This document shows, piece after piece, positions 19,608-27,828 of a stretch of DNA of 64,000 bases (the stretch's first letter is position 1; each line of letters opens with the position of its first letter). The stretch lies in contig NZ_JZJL01000003.1 in the NCBI RefSeq assembly GCF_000971335.1, forward strand, positions 1-64,000, written 5' to 3'. The DNA is from Chromobacterium vaccinii. Lineage in GTDB: Bacteria > Pseudomonadota > Gammaproteobacteria > Burkholderiales > Chromobacteriaceae. The notes beneath the pieces are model-generated. The model had not been told where the DNA came from and did no database searches. It saw only the letters and a program-made list of their open reading frames with translations. Made by a program: the position numbers and the translations under genes.

Positions 19608-20465
19608 CTACTTTTTCGCGTGCTCGTACACGGTCTTGCCGCGCAGATGGAAGTAATCGGACGCGAAATAGAAGTTTTCCGAGTGGCCGACAAACAGCAA
19701 TCCATCCGGCTTCAGCAGCGGCGCGAAGCGCTTGAGCACGGCGAACTGGGTGTCGCGGTCGAAGTAGATCATCACGTTGCGGCAGAAGATCGCGTCGTAC
19801 TGCTTGCGCACGCTCCAGTTGCTTTCGACCAGGTTCAAGCGCTGGAAAGTGATCATATTGCGCAGCGCCTGCTTGGCCTGGTAGCTGCCGTCGGGCTGCT
19901 TGTCGAAATACTTGACCGCATGGCCGGCCGGCAAGCGGGCGATCTTCTCCGCCGGATAGATGCCCTTGCGCCCGGTCTCCAGCACGCTGGTGTCCAGATC
20001 GGTGGCGAGCACGGAAATATTGGGCCGCGTGGTGCCCGGAAAGGATTCAAGCGCCGTAATCGCCAGCGAGTAAGGCTCTTCGCCAGTGGACGCCGCCGCG
20101 CACCAGATCGCCAGTTCGCCGCTGGCCGCCGCCTTCTTCTTCAGATGCTCCGACAGAATGGGAAAGTGGTGCTCCTCGCGGAAGAAGAAGGTCAGATTGG
20201 TGGTCAGCGCGTTGACGAACTGCTCGAATTCGCGCTTGCCGCCAATCGATTCCAGGAAATCGACATAGGCGGCGAAGCCGGGCAGCTTGAGCTCGCGGAT
20301 GCGCCGCACCAGCCGGCCGTAAACCATGTCCTTCTTGGACGGATTCAGGGAAATCCCCGCCTCCTTGTAGATCAACTTGCGGATGCGCTCGAAGTCGGCA
20401 TCCGTGAAAGAGAATTCACGATTGAATTCGATCTTGGGCAATACCACCGGCGGCAGCTTGTTCAT
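19608..20465 (-). CDS. cheR: Chemotaxis protein methyltransferase CheR
   Basis: Uses S-adenosylmethionine to methylate glutamates of chemoreceptors. The 285-residue protein has the N-terminal helical CheR_N domain (DFERIRKLIYKEAGISLNPSKK) and the catalytic domain with TTNLTFFFREEHHF, the SAM-binding WCAAASTGEEPYSLAI and CRNVMIYFD. It stands alone, not in a che operon, so it may serve a separate receptor set. There is no C-terminal pentapeptide-binding TPR extension. Confidence 0.94.
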   Translation of the reverse strand: MNKLPPVVLPKIEFNREFSFTDADFERIRKLIYKEAGISLNPSKKDMVYGRLVRRIRELKLPGFAAYVDFLESIGGKREFEQFVNALTTNLTFFFREEHHFPILSEHLKKKAAASGELAIWCAAASTGEEPYSLAITALESFPGTTRPNISVLATDLDTSVLETGRKGIYPAEKIARLPAGHAVKYFDKQPDGSYQAKQALRNMITFQRLNLVESNWSVRKQYDAIFCRNVMIYFDRDTQFAVLKRFAPLLKPDGLLFVGHSENFYFASDYFHLRGKTVYEHAKK

Positions 20466-20482
20466 GTTCTGGATTCCACAGC

Positions 20483-20510
20483 AAAAAGGCCCGGGGCAAG
20501 GGCCCGGGCC
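20483..20510 (-). terminator. Intrinsic terminator of erpA
   Basis: Strong GC stem GGCCCGGGG/CCCGGGCC (20488-20496 and 20503-20510) followed by five T on the minus strand, between erpA and cheR. Confidence 0.75.
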
Positions 20511-20532
20511 TGGTTCTTACCTGCGTTCAGTA

Positions 20533-20886
20533 TCACACCGAGAACGAAGAACCACAACCGCAAGTGGTGGTGGCGTTCGGATTGCGGATCACGAACTGCG
20601 AGCCTTCCAGACTTTCCTGGTAATCGATCTCGGCGCCGACCAGGTACTGGTAGCTCATCGGATCCACCAGGAAGGTCACGCCCTGGCGCTCGATCGCGGT
20701 ATCGTCCTCGTTGGCGATTTCATCGAACGTGAAACCGTACTGGAAGCCGGAACAGCCGCCGCCGGTGACGAACACGCGCAGCTTCAGGTCGGGATTGCCC
20801 TCTTCAGCGATCAGATCCTGCACCTTGGCGCAGGCGCTTTCGGTGAAGTTGATCGGGCACGGCATTTCGGTAGCAGCTTCTGTCAT
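20533..20886 (-). CDS. erpA: Iron-sulfur cluster insertion protein ErpA
   Basis: A-type carrier that delivers Fe-S clusters to apoproteins such as IspG/IspH. The 117-residue protein has the three conserved cysteines: [10 protein letters not shown] (near residue 45) and CGCGSSFSV at the C-terminus. GAGGT precedes the ATG. It lies 100 bases downstream of argC on the same strand and is closed by a strong terminator. Confidence 0.95.
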   Translation of the reverse strand: MTEAATEMPCPINFTESACAKVQDLIAEEGNPDLKLRVFVTGGGCSGFQYGFTFDEIANEDDTAIERQGVTFLVDPMSYQYLVGAEIDYQESLEGSQFVIRNPNATTTCGCGSSFSV

Positions 20887-20986
20887 GTGTAACCTCGCAA
20901 TTCAATCGGGCCGGTCGCGGCCATTCACCCACTATTTTAGTCGGATATCAGGGCGAATGGCGAGCCTTCAAGCCCCTGCCCTGCGA

Positions 20987-22015
20987 TCACGGCAACAGCG
21001 GCACCACATCGAGGCCATCCGTCTCCGGCAGGCCGAACATCAGGTTCATGTTCTGCACCGCCTGGCCTGCCGCGCCCTTGACCAGGTTGTCTATCACCGA
21101 CAGCACCACCACGGTGTCGCCGCCTTGCGGCCTGTGCACCGCGATCCGGCACAGATTGGCGCCTCGCACCGAGCGCGTTTCGGGATGGCTGCCCGCCGGC
21201 AGCACATCGACGAAGGCTTCCCCGGCATAGCGGCTCTCGAACAACTGCTGCAGATCGGCATCCTTGGAAAGCCTAGCGTACAGCGTGGCATGGATGCCCC
21301 GTATCATCGGCGTCAGGTGCGGAACGAAAGTCAGCCCCACCGGCTTGCCGCTGACGCGCGCCAAACCCTGGCGGATTTCCGGCAAGTGGCGGTGGCCGGC
21401 CACGCCGTAAGCCTTGAACGAGTCGCCGGCCTCGGCCAGCAGCGCGCCGATCTCGCCCTTGCGGCCGGCCCCGGACACGCCGGACTTGCAGTCGGCGATC
21501 AGGCTGGAAGCGTCGATCACGCCGGCTTCGATCAGCGGCAGATAACCCAGCTGCACCGCGGTCGGATAGCAGCCCGGGTTAGCTACCAGCCGCGCGCCGC
21601 GGATGGCCTCGCGGTTCACTTCCGGCAGGCCGTAGACGGCGTCGGCCACCAACTGCGGCGCGGCGTGCGGCATGCCGTACCACTTCTCCCACTCGAACAC
21701 GTCCTTGATGCGGAAGTCCGCCGCCAGGTCCACCACCCGCACGCCGGCATCCAGCAGCGCGGCGGCCTCCTGCATCGCGATGCCGTTGGGCGTGGCGAAG
21801 AACACCACGTCGCAGTCCTGCAGCCTGGCCTCGTCCGGCGTGCTGAACGCCAAATCGATGCGGCCGCGCAAGCTGGGAAACATCTCGTCGACGCGGATGC
21901 CGGCATCCTTGCGCGAAGTCACCGCCGTCACGCGCGCCTGCGGATGCTTGGCCAGCAAACGCAACAACTCGACGCCGGTGTAACCGGTGCCCCCGACGAT
22001 CCCAACCTTGATCAT
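20987..22015 (-). CDS. argC: N-acetyl-gamma-glutamyl-phosphate reductase
   Basis: NADPH-dependent third step of arginine synthesis. The 342-residue protein has the nucleotide-binding [18 protein letters not shown] at the N-terminus, the catalytic Cys in [13 protein letters not shown] (near residue 145) and the C-terminal substrate-binding stretch with GHRHLPEI. It is located after rplM-rpsI, separated by a terminator, and probably has its own promoter at 22056-22084. No other arg gene is in the window. Confidence 0.95.
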   Translation of the reverse strand: MIKVGIVGGTGYTGVELLRLLAKHPQARVTAVTSRKDAGIRVDEMFPSLRGRIDLAFSTPDEARLQDCDVVFFATPNGIAMQEAAALLDAGVRVVDLAADFRIKDVFEWEKWYGMPHAAPQLVADAVYGLPEVNREAIRGARLVANPGCYPTAVQLGYLPLIEAGVIDASSLIADCKSGVSGAGRKGEIGALLAEAGDSFKAYGVAGHRHLPEIRQGLARVSGKPVGLTFVPHLTPMIRGIHATLYARLSKDADLQQLFESRYAGEAFVDVLPAGSHPETRSVRGANLCRIAVHRPQGGDTVVVLSVIDNLVKGAAGQAVQNMNLMFGLPETDGLDVVPLLP

Positions 22016-22033
22016 GTAGACTGCCCTTTATGT

Positions 22034-22056
22034 AAAAAAATGTCGCAAAAGCGACA
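22034..22056 (-). terminator. Second hairpin-plus-T-tract between rpsI and argC
   Basis: Minus strand: TGTCGC, TTTT loop, GCGACA, then seven T, 19 bases before the argC ATG. It may be a tandem terminator for rpsI transcripts. The predicted argC start site falls inside it, so argC's own mRNA would not carry the full hairpin. Confidence 0.6.
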
Positions 22057-22084
22057 GTTTAGGCAGTAGACGCTGTGGCGGCAA
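22056..22084 (-). promoter_or_regulatory. Predicted argC promoter
   Basis: Minus strand TTGCCG (22079-22084) and TAAACT (22056-22061), spacer 17 bases, between the rpsI terminator and argC. Each hexamer matches four of six consensus positions. Confidence 0.4.
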
Positions 22085-22098
22085 GTGCACAGCAAAAG

Positions 22099-22132
22099 AA
22101 AAAACCGCCGGGCCGAAGCCGGGCGGTTTTTC
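22099..22132 (-). terminator. Intrinsic terminator of rplM-rpsI
   Basis: Stem AAAACCGCC.../...GGCGGTTTT with a GGC-TTCG-GCC tip, followed on the minus strand by a T-rich tract, 17 bases after the rpsI stop. Confidence 0.88.
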
Positions 22133-22148
22133 GAGCAGTAATCCCCGA

Positions 22149-22541
22149 TTAACGCTTGGAGAACTGCTTGGCGCGGCGAGCTTTGCGCAGGCCGACCTTC
22201 TTACGTTCAACTTCGCGAGCGTCGCGAGTCACGTAGCCAGCTGCCGACAGAGCGGACTTCAGAGCAGCGTCGAAGTCGATCAGGGCGCGGGTGATGCCGT
22301 GGCGGATCGCGCCGGCTTGGCCGGTTTCGCCGCCGCCGACAACGTTCACCTTGATGTCGAAGGATTCGACGTTTTCGGTCAGAACCAGCGGCTGGCGGAT
22401 AACCATGCGACCGGTTTCACGGGCGAAATACTCGTCAACAGGCTTGCCGTTAACGATGATCTGGCCGGAACCCTTCTGCATGAACACGCGAGCAACGGAG
22501 CTCTTGCGACGACCAGTGCCGTAGTAGTATTTACCGTTCAT
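22149..22541 (-). CDS. rpsI: 30S ribosomal protein S9
   Basis: Component of the 30S head whose C-terminal tail reaches the P site. The 130-residue protein begins with [16 protein letters not shown] and ends with the universal tail ([12 protein letters not shown]), with [19 protein letters not shown] in the middle. It follows rplM by 15 bases in the conserved rplM-rpsI operon and is closed by a strong terminator. Confidence 0.97.
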   Translation of the reverse strand: MNGKYYYGTGRRKSSVARVFMQKGSGQIIVNGKPVDEYFARETGRMVIRQPLVLTENVESFDIKVNVVGGGETGQAGAIRHGITRALIDFDAALKSALSAAGYVTRDAREVERKKVGLRKARRAKQFSKR

Positions 22542-22556
22542 TGTTAAGCCTTAAAA

Positions 22557-22985
22557 TCAGATTTCCAGCACTTTGGGCTGTTGGGCGACGTGCGGGTGCT
22601 CAGCGCCGGCGTATACCTTGAGCTTCTTGATCATGGCGTAGCCCAGCGGACCCTTCGGCAGCATGCCTTTCACGGCCTTTTCCAGAACGCGCTCCGGGAA
22701 CTGGTTTTGCAGTTCGGTGAAGGTGCGTTCGTAGATGCCGCCCGGGTAACCAGAGTGACGGTAGTACTTCTTGTCTTGTGCCTTGGTACCGGTCACGCGC
22801 AGCTTGTCGACGTTCACTACGACGATGAAATCGCCAGTGTCAACGTGCGGGGTGAATTCCGGCTTGTGTTTGCCACGCAGACGGCGGGCGATTTCGGCAG
22901 CCAGGCGACCCAGCACCTTATCGGCGGCGTCGACCACGTACCATTCGCGCTTTACCTCATGCGCCTTGGCAGAAAAGGTCTTCAT
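22557..22985 (-). CDS. rplM: 50S ribosomal protein L13
   Basis: Early-assembling protein of the 50S subunit. The 142-residue protein shows the L13 pattern: [19 protein letters not shown] near residue 16, [13 protein letters not shown] (residues 77-89) and a C-terminal half with [12 protein letters not shown]. It is the first gene of rplM-rpsI. A near-consensus promoter lies about 35 bases upstream of the ATG. Confidence 0.97.
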   Translation of the reverse strand: MKTFSAKAHEVKREWYVVDAADKVLGRLAAEIARRLRGKHKPEFTPHVDTGDFIVVVNVDKLRVTGTKAQDKKYYRHSGYPGGIYERTFTELQNQFPERVLEKAVKGMLPKGPLGYAMIKKLKVYAGAEHPHVAQQPKVLEI

Positions 22986-23019
22986 GGAACTCTTCCATCG
23001 TAATTCTTGAAAGTTACGG

Positions 23020-23049
23020 ATTCTAGTGCAGTGGCCGGGTAGCTGTCAA
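23020..23049 (-). promoter_or_regulatory. Predicted sigma-70 promoter of rplM-rpsI
   Basis: Minus strand TTGACA (23044-23049, perfect) and TAGAAT (23020-23025, five of six), spacer 18 bases. The ATG of rplM follows at 22985. This is a strong housekeeping promoter by sequence. Confidence 0.75.
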
Positions 23050-23114
23050 ACCCTTGTGACACAACAGATTTCCAGCAGGCGGGAAACGGTGGAATCCGGG
23101 CGAAAAACGGCGGC

Positions 23115-23219
23115 AAAAAAAAAGCGCAACGCTCAAGCGTGTTGCGCCAAGTTCCACCTAAAGAAGGAGGATGGAGGAGACAACACCAGGAACGCCACAG
23201 TGCGCAACGCCCTGATGCA
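23115..23219 (-). ncRNA. Predicted small regulatory RNA with two anti-Shine-Dalgarno motifs
   Basis: Not covered by any plausible gene; it fills the 378-base gap between rplM and deoD. The transcript is predicted from about 23219 (seven bases after a near-consensus -10) to the T tract at 23115-23123. Parts in order: a 5' hairpin pairing CAUCAGG with CCUGGUG; a C/U-rich probably unpaired stretch UCUCCUCCAUCCUCC (about 23180-23166) holding CCUCC twice, complementary to ribosome binding sites; and a terminator hairpin GCGCAACACGC/GCGTTGCGC followed by nine U. This is the layout of Hfq-type sRNAs that block translation. Sibling sRNAs of Neisseria have similar C/U-rich loops, but homology was not tested. 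Confidence 0.65.
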
Positions 23220-23225
23220 ATACCG

Positions 23226-23254
23226 ATTATCGGTATACCATCTGGATTAGGCAA
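23226..23254 (-). promoter_or_regulatory. Predicted promoter of the small RNA, with palindrome over the -10
   Basis: Minus strand TTGCCT (23249-23254) and GATAAT (23226-23231), spacer 17 bases. A 15-base palindrome TACCGAT-T-ATCGGTA (23221-23235) covers the -10 box and could be an operator. A second palindrome TTTCGCA-A-TGCGAAA lies at 23306-23320, about 50 bases upstream. Confidence 0.65.
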
Positions 23255-23318
23255 GCATTTTTTGTGCACTGCACGATAAACCGTGTGCGCGCATGCCACA
23301 CTCCGTTTCGCAATGCGA

Positions 23319-23344
23319 AAACGGACGCCGGGCGGCGTCCGTTT
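23319..23344 (-). terminator. Intrinsic terminator of the deoCABD operon
   Basis: Stem ACGGACGCC/GGCGTCCGT (23321-23329 and 23334-23342), extended by flanking A/T pairs and ending in four T on the minus strand, 20 bases after the deoD stop. Confidence 0.72.
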
Positions 23345-23363
23345 ATTCATGGCGATCAGTGGC

Positions 23364-24074
23364 TTACAGCTTGATCGCAGCGTCCAGCGCCACTTCCATC
23401 ATGTCGCGGAAGGAGGTCTGGCGCTCCTCCGCGCTGGTGGCCTCGCCGGTCGGGATAATGTCGGACACGGTCAGAATGCCGACCGCGCGCGCGCCGTACT
23501 GAGCGGCCACGCTGTAGATGCCGGCCAGCTCCATCTCGATCACGTTGACCTGCATCTTGGACAGCACATGCAACATGTTCGGCTGCACGCCGTAGAACAG
23601 GTCGGCGGAAAACACGTTGCCGACGGTGACCCGCTTGCCCTGCTCGGCCGCGGTGTCCACCACGGTGCGCAGCAGCGTGTAATCGGCGATGGCCGCATAG
23701 TCGTGGTCGTTGAAGCGCATGCGGTTGACCTTGCTGTCTGTGGACGCGCCCATGGCGACGAACAGCTCGCGCAGCTTGATGTCAGGCGTCACCGCGCCGC
23801 AGGAGCCGATGCGGATGATGTTCTTGACGCCGTAGTCCTTGATCAGCTCGGTGGTATAGATGCTGGCGGACGGAATGCCCATGCCATGGGCCATCACTGA
23901 CAGGCGCTTGCCCTTGTAGGTGCCGGTGTAGCCAAACACATTGCGCACATTGGTCACCTGCTCAGCGCCTTCCAGGAAGGTCTCGGCGATCATCTGGGCG
24001 CGCAGCGGATCGCCCGGCATCAGTACGGTTTCGGCGAAGGCGCCGTCTTTGGCGTTGATATGCGGGGTTGCCAT
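23364..24074 (-). CDS. deoD: Purine nucleoside phosphorylase, DeoD type
   Basis: Phosphorolysis of purine (deoxy)nucleosides to base and (deoxy)ribose-1-phosphate. The 236-residue protein begins [24 protein letters not shown], has the phosphate-site [14 protein letters not shown] and the [12 protein letters not shown] stretch, and ends with the catalytic-Asp segment [10 protein letters not shown]. It is last in deoC-deoA-deoB-deoD. GAGGAG precedes the ATG and the operon terminator follows the stop. Confidence 0.97.
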   Translation of the reverse strand: MATPHINAKDGAFAETVLMPGDPLRAQMIAETFLEGAEQVTNVRNVFGYTGTYKGKRLSVMAHGMGIPSASIYTTELIKDYGVKNIIRIGSCGAVTPDIKLRELFVAMGASTDSKVNRMRFNDHDYAAIADYTLLRTVVDTAAEQGKRVTVGNVFSADLFYGVQPNMLHVLSKMQVNVIEMELAGIYSVAAQYGARAVGILTVSDIIPTGEATSAEERQTSFRDMMEVALDAAIKL

Positions 24075-24167
24075 TCAAGGTCTCCTCTAGATGACTCTGT
24101 TCCCGCCCGATTCGCTCGGACGGGGAAAAAGACGCCGGGCCGCGCGCGGCGGCCCGGTCTGGCGGCA

Positions 24168-25385
24168 TCAGTCCAGGAAGGACGTGCCGTAGTCCATATT
24201 GGGCAGGCCCAGGTGGCTGGCGACGCTCTGGCCGATGTCGGCGAAAGTCGCGCGCTCGCCTATCGGCCCGGCCTTCACCTTCTTGCCGTAGCACAGCACC
24301 GGGATGTGCTCGCGGGTGTGGTCTGTGCCGGGCCAAGTGGGGTCGCAGCCGTGGTCGGCGGACAGGATCAGAATATCGTCGTCGCCCATCGCGGCCATCA
24401 CCTCGGGCAGGCGCGCGTCGAACTCTTCCAGAGCCGCGGCGTAGCCGGCGGTATTGCGGCGATGGCCGTAGCTGGAGTCGAAATCGACGAAGTTGGCCAT
24501 GATGATGGCCGGCTTGTCCTGATGCTGGTCCATCGCCGTCAGGGTTGCGTCCCACAGCTGGTCAAAGCCGGTGGCCTTGTGCTTGTGGGTGATGCCGACG
24601 TGGGCGTAGATGTCGGCGATCTTGCCGATCGACACCACGTCGCCGCCGGCATCGGCCAGCTTCTTCAACACCGTGGCCGCCGGCGGCTCCACCGCCAGGT
24701 CCTTGCGGTTGCCGGTGCGGGCGAACTTGCCCTTGCCTTCGCCGACGAAGGGCCGGGCTATCACGCGGCCGATATTGTAAGGCTCCAACAGCTCGCGCGT
24801 GATCTTGCACAGTTCGTACAAGCGCTCGAGGCCATAGGTTTCTTCGTGGCAGGCGATCTGGAACACCGAGTCGGCCGAGGTGTAGAAGATCGGCTTGCCG
24901 CTCTTCATGTGCTCCTCGCCCAGGCGGTCCAGTATCTCAGTGCCGGAAGCGTGGCAATTGCCCAGGTAGCCCGGCAGGCCTGCCTTCTCGACGATGGCGT
25001 CCAGCAGCGCCTGCGGAAAACTGTTGTCGTGGTCGGAGAAATAGCCCCAATCGAACAGCACCGGCACGCCGGCGATCTCCCAGTGGCCGGACGGAGTGTC
25101 CTTGCCGCTGGAGATTTCGCGGGCGTAGCCGTAGGCGGCCACCGGATCGGCCGGGTCCATGCCTTCCGGGAAATAGCCGGACGACAGCCGGCAGGCGTGG
25201 CCCAGGCCCACCTTGGACAGGTTGGGCAGCTTAAGCGGGCCGCTGCGGCCGACGTTGGCGCGGCCGGCGGCCGCCTCCATCGCGATGTGGCCCAGCGTGT
25301 TGCTGCCGGCGTCGCCGAACGCCGGCGCGTCGGCCGCCGCGCCGATGCCCAGCGAGTCCAAGATCAAGATGATTGCGCGTTTCAT
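24168..25385 (-). CDS. deoB: Phosphopentomutase
   Basis: Interconverts (deoxy)ribose-1-phosphate and -5-phosphate, linking the phosphorylases to DeoC. The 405-residue alkaline-phosphatase-superfamily enzyme has the metal site [21 protein letters not shown] at the N-terminus (Asp10 and the phospho-acceptor Thr in [10 protein letters not shown] near residue 97), [12 protein letters not shown], and the metal ligands in [29 protein letters not shown] lies just before the ATG. It is third in the operon, 16 bases after deoA. Confidence 0.97.
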   Translation of the reverse strand: MKRAIILILDSLGIGAAADAPAFGDAGSNTLGHIAMEAAAGRANVGRSGPLKLPNLSKVGLGHACRLSSGYFPEGMDPADPVAAYGYAREISSGKDTPSGHWEIAGVPVLFDWGYFSDHDNSFPQALLDAIVEKAGLPGYLGNCHASGTEILDRLGEEHMKSGKPIFYTSADSVFQIACHEETYGLERLYELCKITRELLEPYNIGRVIARPFVGEGKGKFARTGNRKDLAVEPPAATVLKKLADAGGDVVSIGKIADIYAHVGITHKHKATGFDQLWDATLTAMDQHQDKPAIIMANFVDFDSSYGHRRNTAGYAAALEEFDARLPEVMAAMGDDDILILSADHGCDPTWPGTDHTREHIPVLCYGKKVKAGPIGERATFADIGQSVASHLGLPNMDYGTSFLD

Positions 25386-25400
25386 GATGCCTCCCCGGCC

Positions 25401-26726
25401 TTATTCGCCGCGGATGATCTGGTAAACCAGCGGCAGCTCGGACGGCGCGGCTTCGTCAACGCGGATGGCGGCCTTGACGCGGCGCGCCGCGTCTTCGAAG
25501 CTCGCCTCGTCGGCGGCGTGGATCATCATCAGCGGTGTGTCTTTGCCGATATTCTGGCCCAGTTCGACGAACTGCGACAGTCCTACGCGGAAATCCAGCA
25601 CGTCGGTGGCCAAGCGGCGTCCGCCGCCCAGCGCGCACACCGCCATGCCGATGCCGCGGGTGTCCATCGCGCCGACATAGCCGGCGCGGTCGGCGTACAC
25701 CGGGCGCACGATGGGGGCCGGCGCCAGATGGCGGTCGTAGTTTTCCATGAAATCGGCCGGACCGCCCAGCGCGGTCACCATGCGGCCGAAAATCTCGGCG
25801 GCGCGGCCGGAATCCAGCGCGGCCTGCAGCTTGGCGCGGGCGTCGGCCTCGTCGGCGGCCAGCTTGCCGCCGATCAGCATCTGCGCGCACAGCGCCATCG
25901 TCACTTCGTGCAGGCGCGGGTTGCGCTCGTCGCCTTTCAGGTAACGCACCGCCTCGCGGGTTTCGATGCTGTTGCCGGCGGTGGAGGCCAGCGGCTGGCT
26001 CATTTCGGTGATCAGCGCGGTGGTGGCCACGCCGGCGCCGTTGCCCACCTTGACGATGCGCTCGGCCAGTTCGATGGACTTCTGCATGGTCGGCATGAAG
26101 GCGCCGCTGCCGGCCTTCACGTCCATCACCAGCACGTCGAGCCCCGCCGCCAGCTTCTTGGACAGGATGGACGCGGTGATCAGCGCGATCGACTCAACCG
26201 TGGCGGTGACGTCGCGGGTGGCGTAGAAGCGGCGGTCGGCCGGAGCCAGGTCCGAGGTCTGGCCGATGATGGCCACGCCGACGTCCTTCACCACCTTGCG
26301 GAACAGCTCCGGCTCGGGGAACGGGTTATAGCCGGGCACCGCGGACAGCTTGTCCAGCGTGCCGCCGGTGTGGCCCAGGCCGCGGCCGGAAATCATCGGC
26401 ACGAAGCCGCCGCAGGCGGCGACCATCGGCCCGAGCATCAGCGACACCACGTCGCCGACGCCGCCGGTGGAGTGCTTGTCCACGATGGGGCCCGGCAGGT
26501 TCAGGTCTTTCCAGTGCATGCGCCGGCCGGAATCGCGCATCGCCAGCGCCAGGTGGACGTTCTCGTCCAGCTCCATGCCGTTGAAGTAGATGGCCATCGC
26601 CAAGGCGGCGATCTGGCTGTCGGCGACGCTGTTGTCGGTGATGCCGGCGACGAATTGCTGGATGTCCTGCTGCGACAGCGTCAGGTTGTCGCGTTTCTTG
26701 CGGATGATTTCCTGCGGCAAAAACAT
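25401..26726 (-). CDS. deoA: Thymidine phosphorylase
   Basis: Phosphorolysis of thymidine and deoxyuridine. The 441-residue protein begins [18 protein letters not shown], like E. coli DeoA (440 residues), and contains the glycosyltransferase-family signature [18 protein letters not shown] near residue 84 and the Lys/Ser-rich substrate site [10 protein letters not shown]. The ATG at 26726 has AGGAG eight bases upstream; the open frame extends 100 codons further but overlaps the end of deoC and has no homology. It is second in deoCABD. Confidence 0.97.
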   Translation of the reverse strand: MFLPQEIIRKKRDNLTLSQQDIQQFVAGITDNSVADSQIAALAMAIYFNGMELDENVHLALAMRDSGRRMHWKDLNLPGPIVDKHSTGGVGDVVSLMLGPMVAACGGFVPMISGRGLGHTGGTLDKLSAVPGYNPFPEPELFRKVVKDVGVAIIGQTSDLAPADRRFYATRDVTATVESIALITASILSKKLAAGLDVLVMDVKAGSGAFMPTMQKSIELAERIVKVGNGAGVATTALITEMSQPLASTAGNSIETREAVRYLKGDERNPRLHEVTMALCAQMLIGGKLAADEADARAKLQAALDSGRAAEIFGRMVTALGGPADFMENYDRHLAPAPIVRPVYADRAGYVGAMDTRGIGMAVCALGGGRRLATDVLDFRVGLSQFVELGQNIGKDTPLMMIHAADEASFEDAARRVKAAIRVDEAAPSELPLVYQIIRGE

Positions 26727-26783
26727 GGCATTCTCCTGCCTGAAACCCATTGCGCTGCAGAATGAGACGGCAATGGGCGGTGC

Positions 26784-26803
26784 GGCCGGGAAATCGCCCG
26801 GCC
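26784..26803. other. GC hairpin in the deoC-deoA intercistronic gap
   Basis: GGCCGGG/CCCGGCC (26784-26790 and 26797-26803) within the 110-base gap between deoC and deoA. There is no T tract, so it is more likely an mRNA-stability or processing element than a terminator. Confidence 0.35.
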
Positions 26804-26836
26804 AGAGTGCGGTAACCCCGCGAATTCTTGAATGGA

Positions 26837-27604
26837 TCAGTAGCCGGAAGTCGGCTTGGCCACGCCGCCGGCGATCTCGATCTGCAGATTGGCCAGCAGG
26901 CTGGACGCGCCGAAGCGGAAATGGCGGGCGTCCGCCCAGCCCTCGCCCAGCAGGCGCGCGGCCAGGGCCAGGTATTCGGCGGCCTCGGTGGCGCTTTTGA
27001 CGCCGCCGGCGGCCTTGAAGCCGCATTCGCCGCCCTGCTCCTTGATCACGGCCAGCATAGTTTCGGCCGCCGCCAGCGTAGCGTTGACCGGCACCTTGCC
27101 GGTGGAAGTCTTGATGAAGTCGGCGCCGGCGCGGATGGAAATCTCGCTGGCTGCGCGGATCAGCGCCGCGTCCTTCAGCTCGCCGCTCTCGATGATCACC
27201 TTCAGCAGCTTGCCGCCGCAGGCTTCCTTGCAGGCCTTGACCAGCTCGAAGCCGATATCGCGGTTGCCGGCCATCAACGCGCGGTACGGGAACACCACGT
27301 CCACTTCGTCGGCGCCGTAGGCGATGGCGGCGCGGGTTTCGGCCACCGCGATCGAGATATCGTCATTGCCGTGCGGGAAGTTGATGACAGTGGCCACCCG
27401 CACTTCCGGACAACCCGCTTCGCGCAGCGTTTTCTTGGCGATGGGCACGAAGCGCGGGTACACGCATACCGCCGCCACGGTGCCGTCCGGGCTCTTGGCC
27501 TTGCAGCACAGTGCGGCCACCTTCTCGTCGGTGTCGTCGTCGTTGAGGGTGGTCAGGTCCATCAGGGACAGCGCGCGGCGCGCGGCTTCAATCAGTGCAG
27601 ACAT
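26837..27604 (-). CDS. deoC: Deoxyribose-phosphate aldolase
   Basis: Splits 2-deoxyribose-5-phosphate to acetaldehyde and glyceraldehyde-3-phosphate, the exit of deoxynucleoside catabolism. The 255-residue (beta/alpha)8 enzyme has the Schiff-base Lys in [14 protein letters not shown] (near residue 168), the second active Lys in [10 protein letters not shown] and [12 protein letters not shown]. The ATG at 27604 gives a length close to E. coli DeoC; the 21 extra upstream codons lack homology. First gene of deoCABD. A DeoR/CytR-type repressor gene is not in the window, so control is unknown. Confidence 0.96.
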   Translation of the reverse strand: MSALIEAARRALSLMDLTTLNDDDTDEKVAALCCKAKSPDGTVAAVCVYPRFVPIAKKTLREAGCPEVRVATVINFPHGNDDISIAVAETRAAIAYGADEVDVVFPYRALMAGNRDIGFELVKACKEACGGKLLKVIIESGELKDAALIRAASEISIRAGADFIKTSTGKVPVNATLAAAETMLAVIKEQGGECGFKAAGGVKSATEAAEYLALAARLLGEGWADARHFRFGASSLLANLQIEIAGGVAKPTSGY

Positions 27605-27773
27605 ATCGATCTCTCTCGTATGCGTCCAAAAGGCGCAAACCGCATGACGGCGGTTTACCCAGGGCAATGCCCACGATTATGAAAATTTCTTCACATGAAA
27701 GCAAATTGCGAATCGATGCGACTTGCTTAAACGCAAACCGTCCGGCGCCGGCCACTCGCCCGCGCCAAAAGCG

Positions 27774-27814
27774 AAACCGGCCGCAACGCCCGTCCCGCGG
27801 GCATTCCAGCCGGC
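27774..27814 (-). terminator. Possible terminator of relA
   Basis: A nested hairpin on the minus strand, GCCGGC...GGCCGGT outside and ATGCCCG...CGGGCGT inside, is followed by an interrupted T tract (TTTCGCTTTT). It lies just after the relA stop and before the deo promoter region. Confidence 0.45.
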
Positions 27815-27828
27815 TTCTCCGTTACCGC

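Noticed and set aside
22982-23350. Minus-strand 122-codon frame between rplM and deoD
   Set aside because: Runs through the deoD terminator, the sRNA terminator and the rplM promoter; composition is non-coding.
24060-26765. Long plus-strand frame opposite the deo operon
   Set aside because: Same artefact: biased composition and overlap with three well-identified genes.
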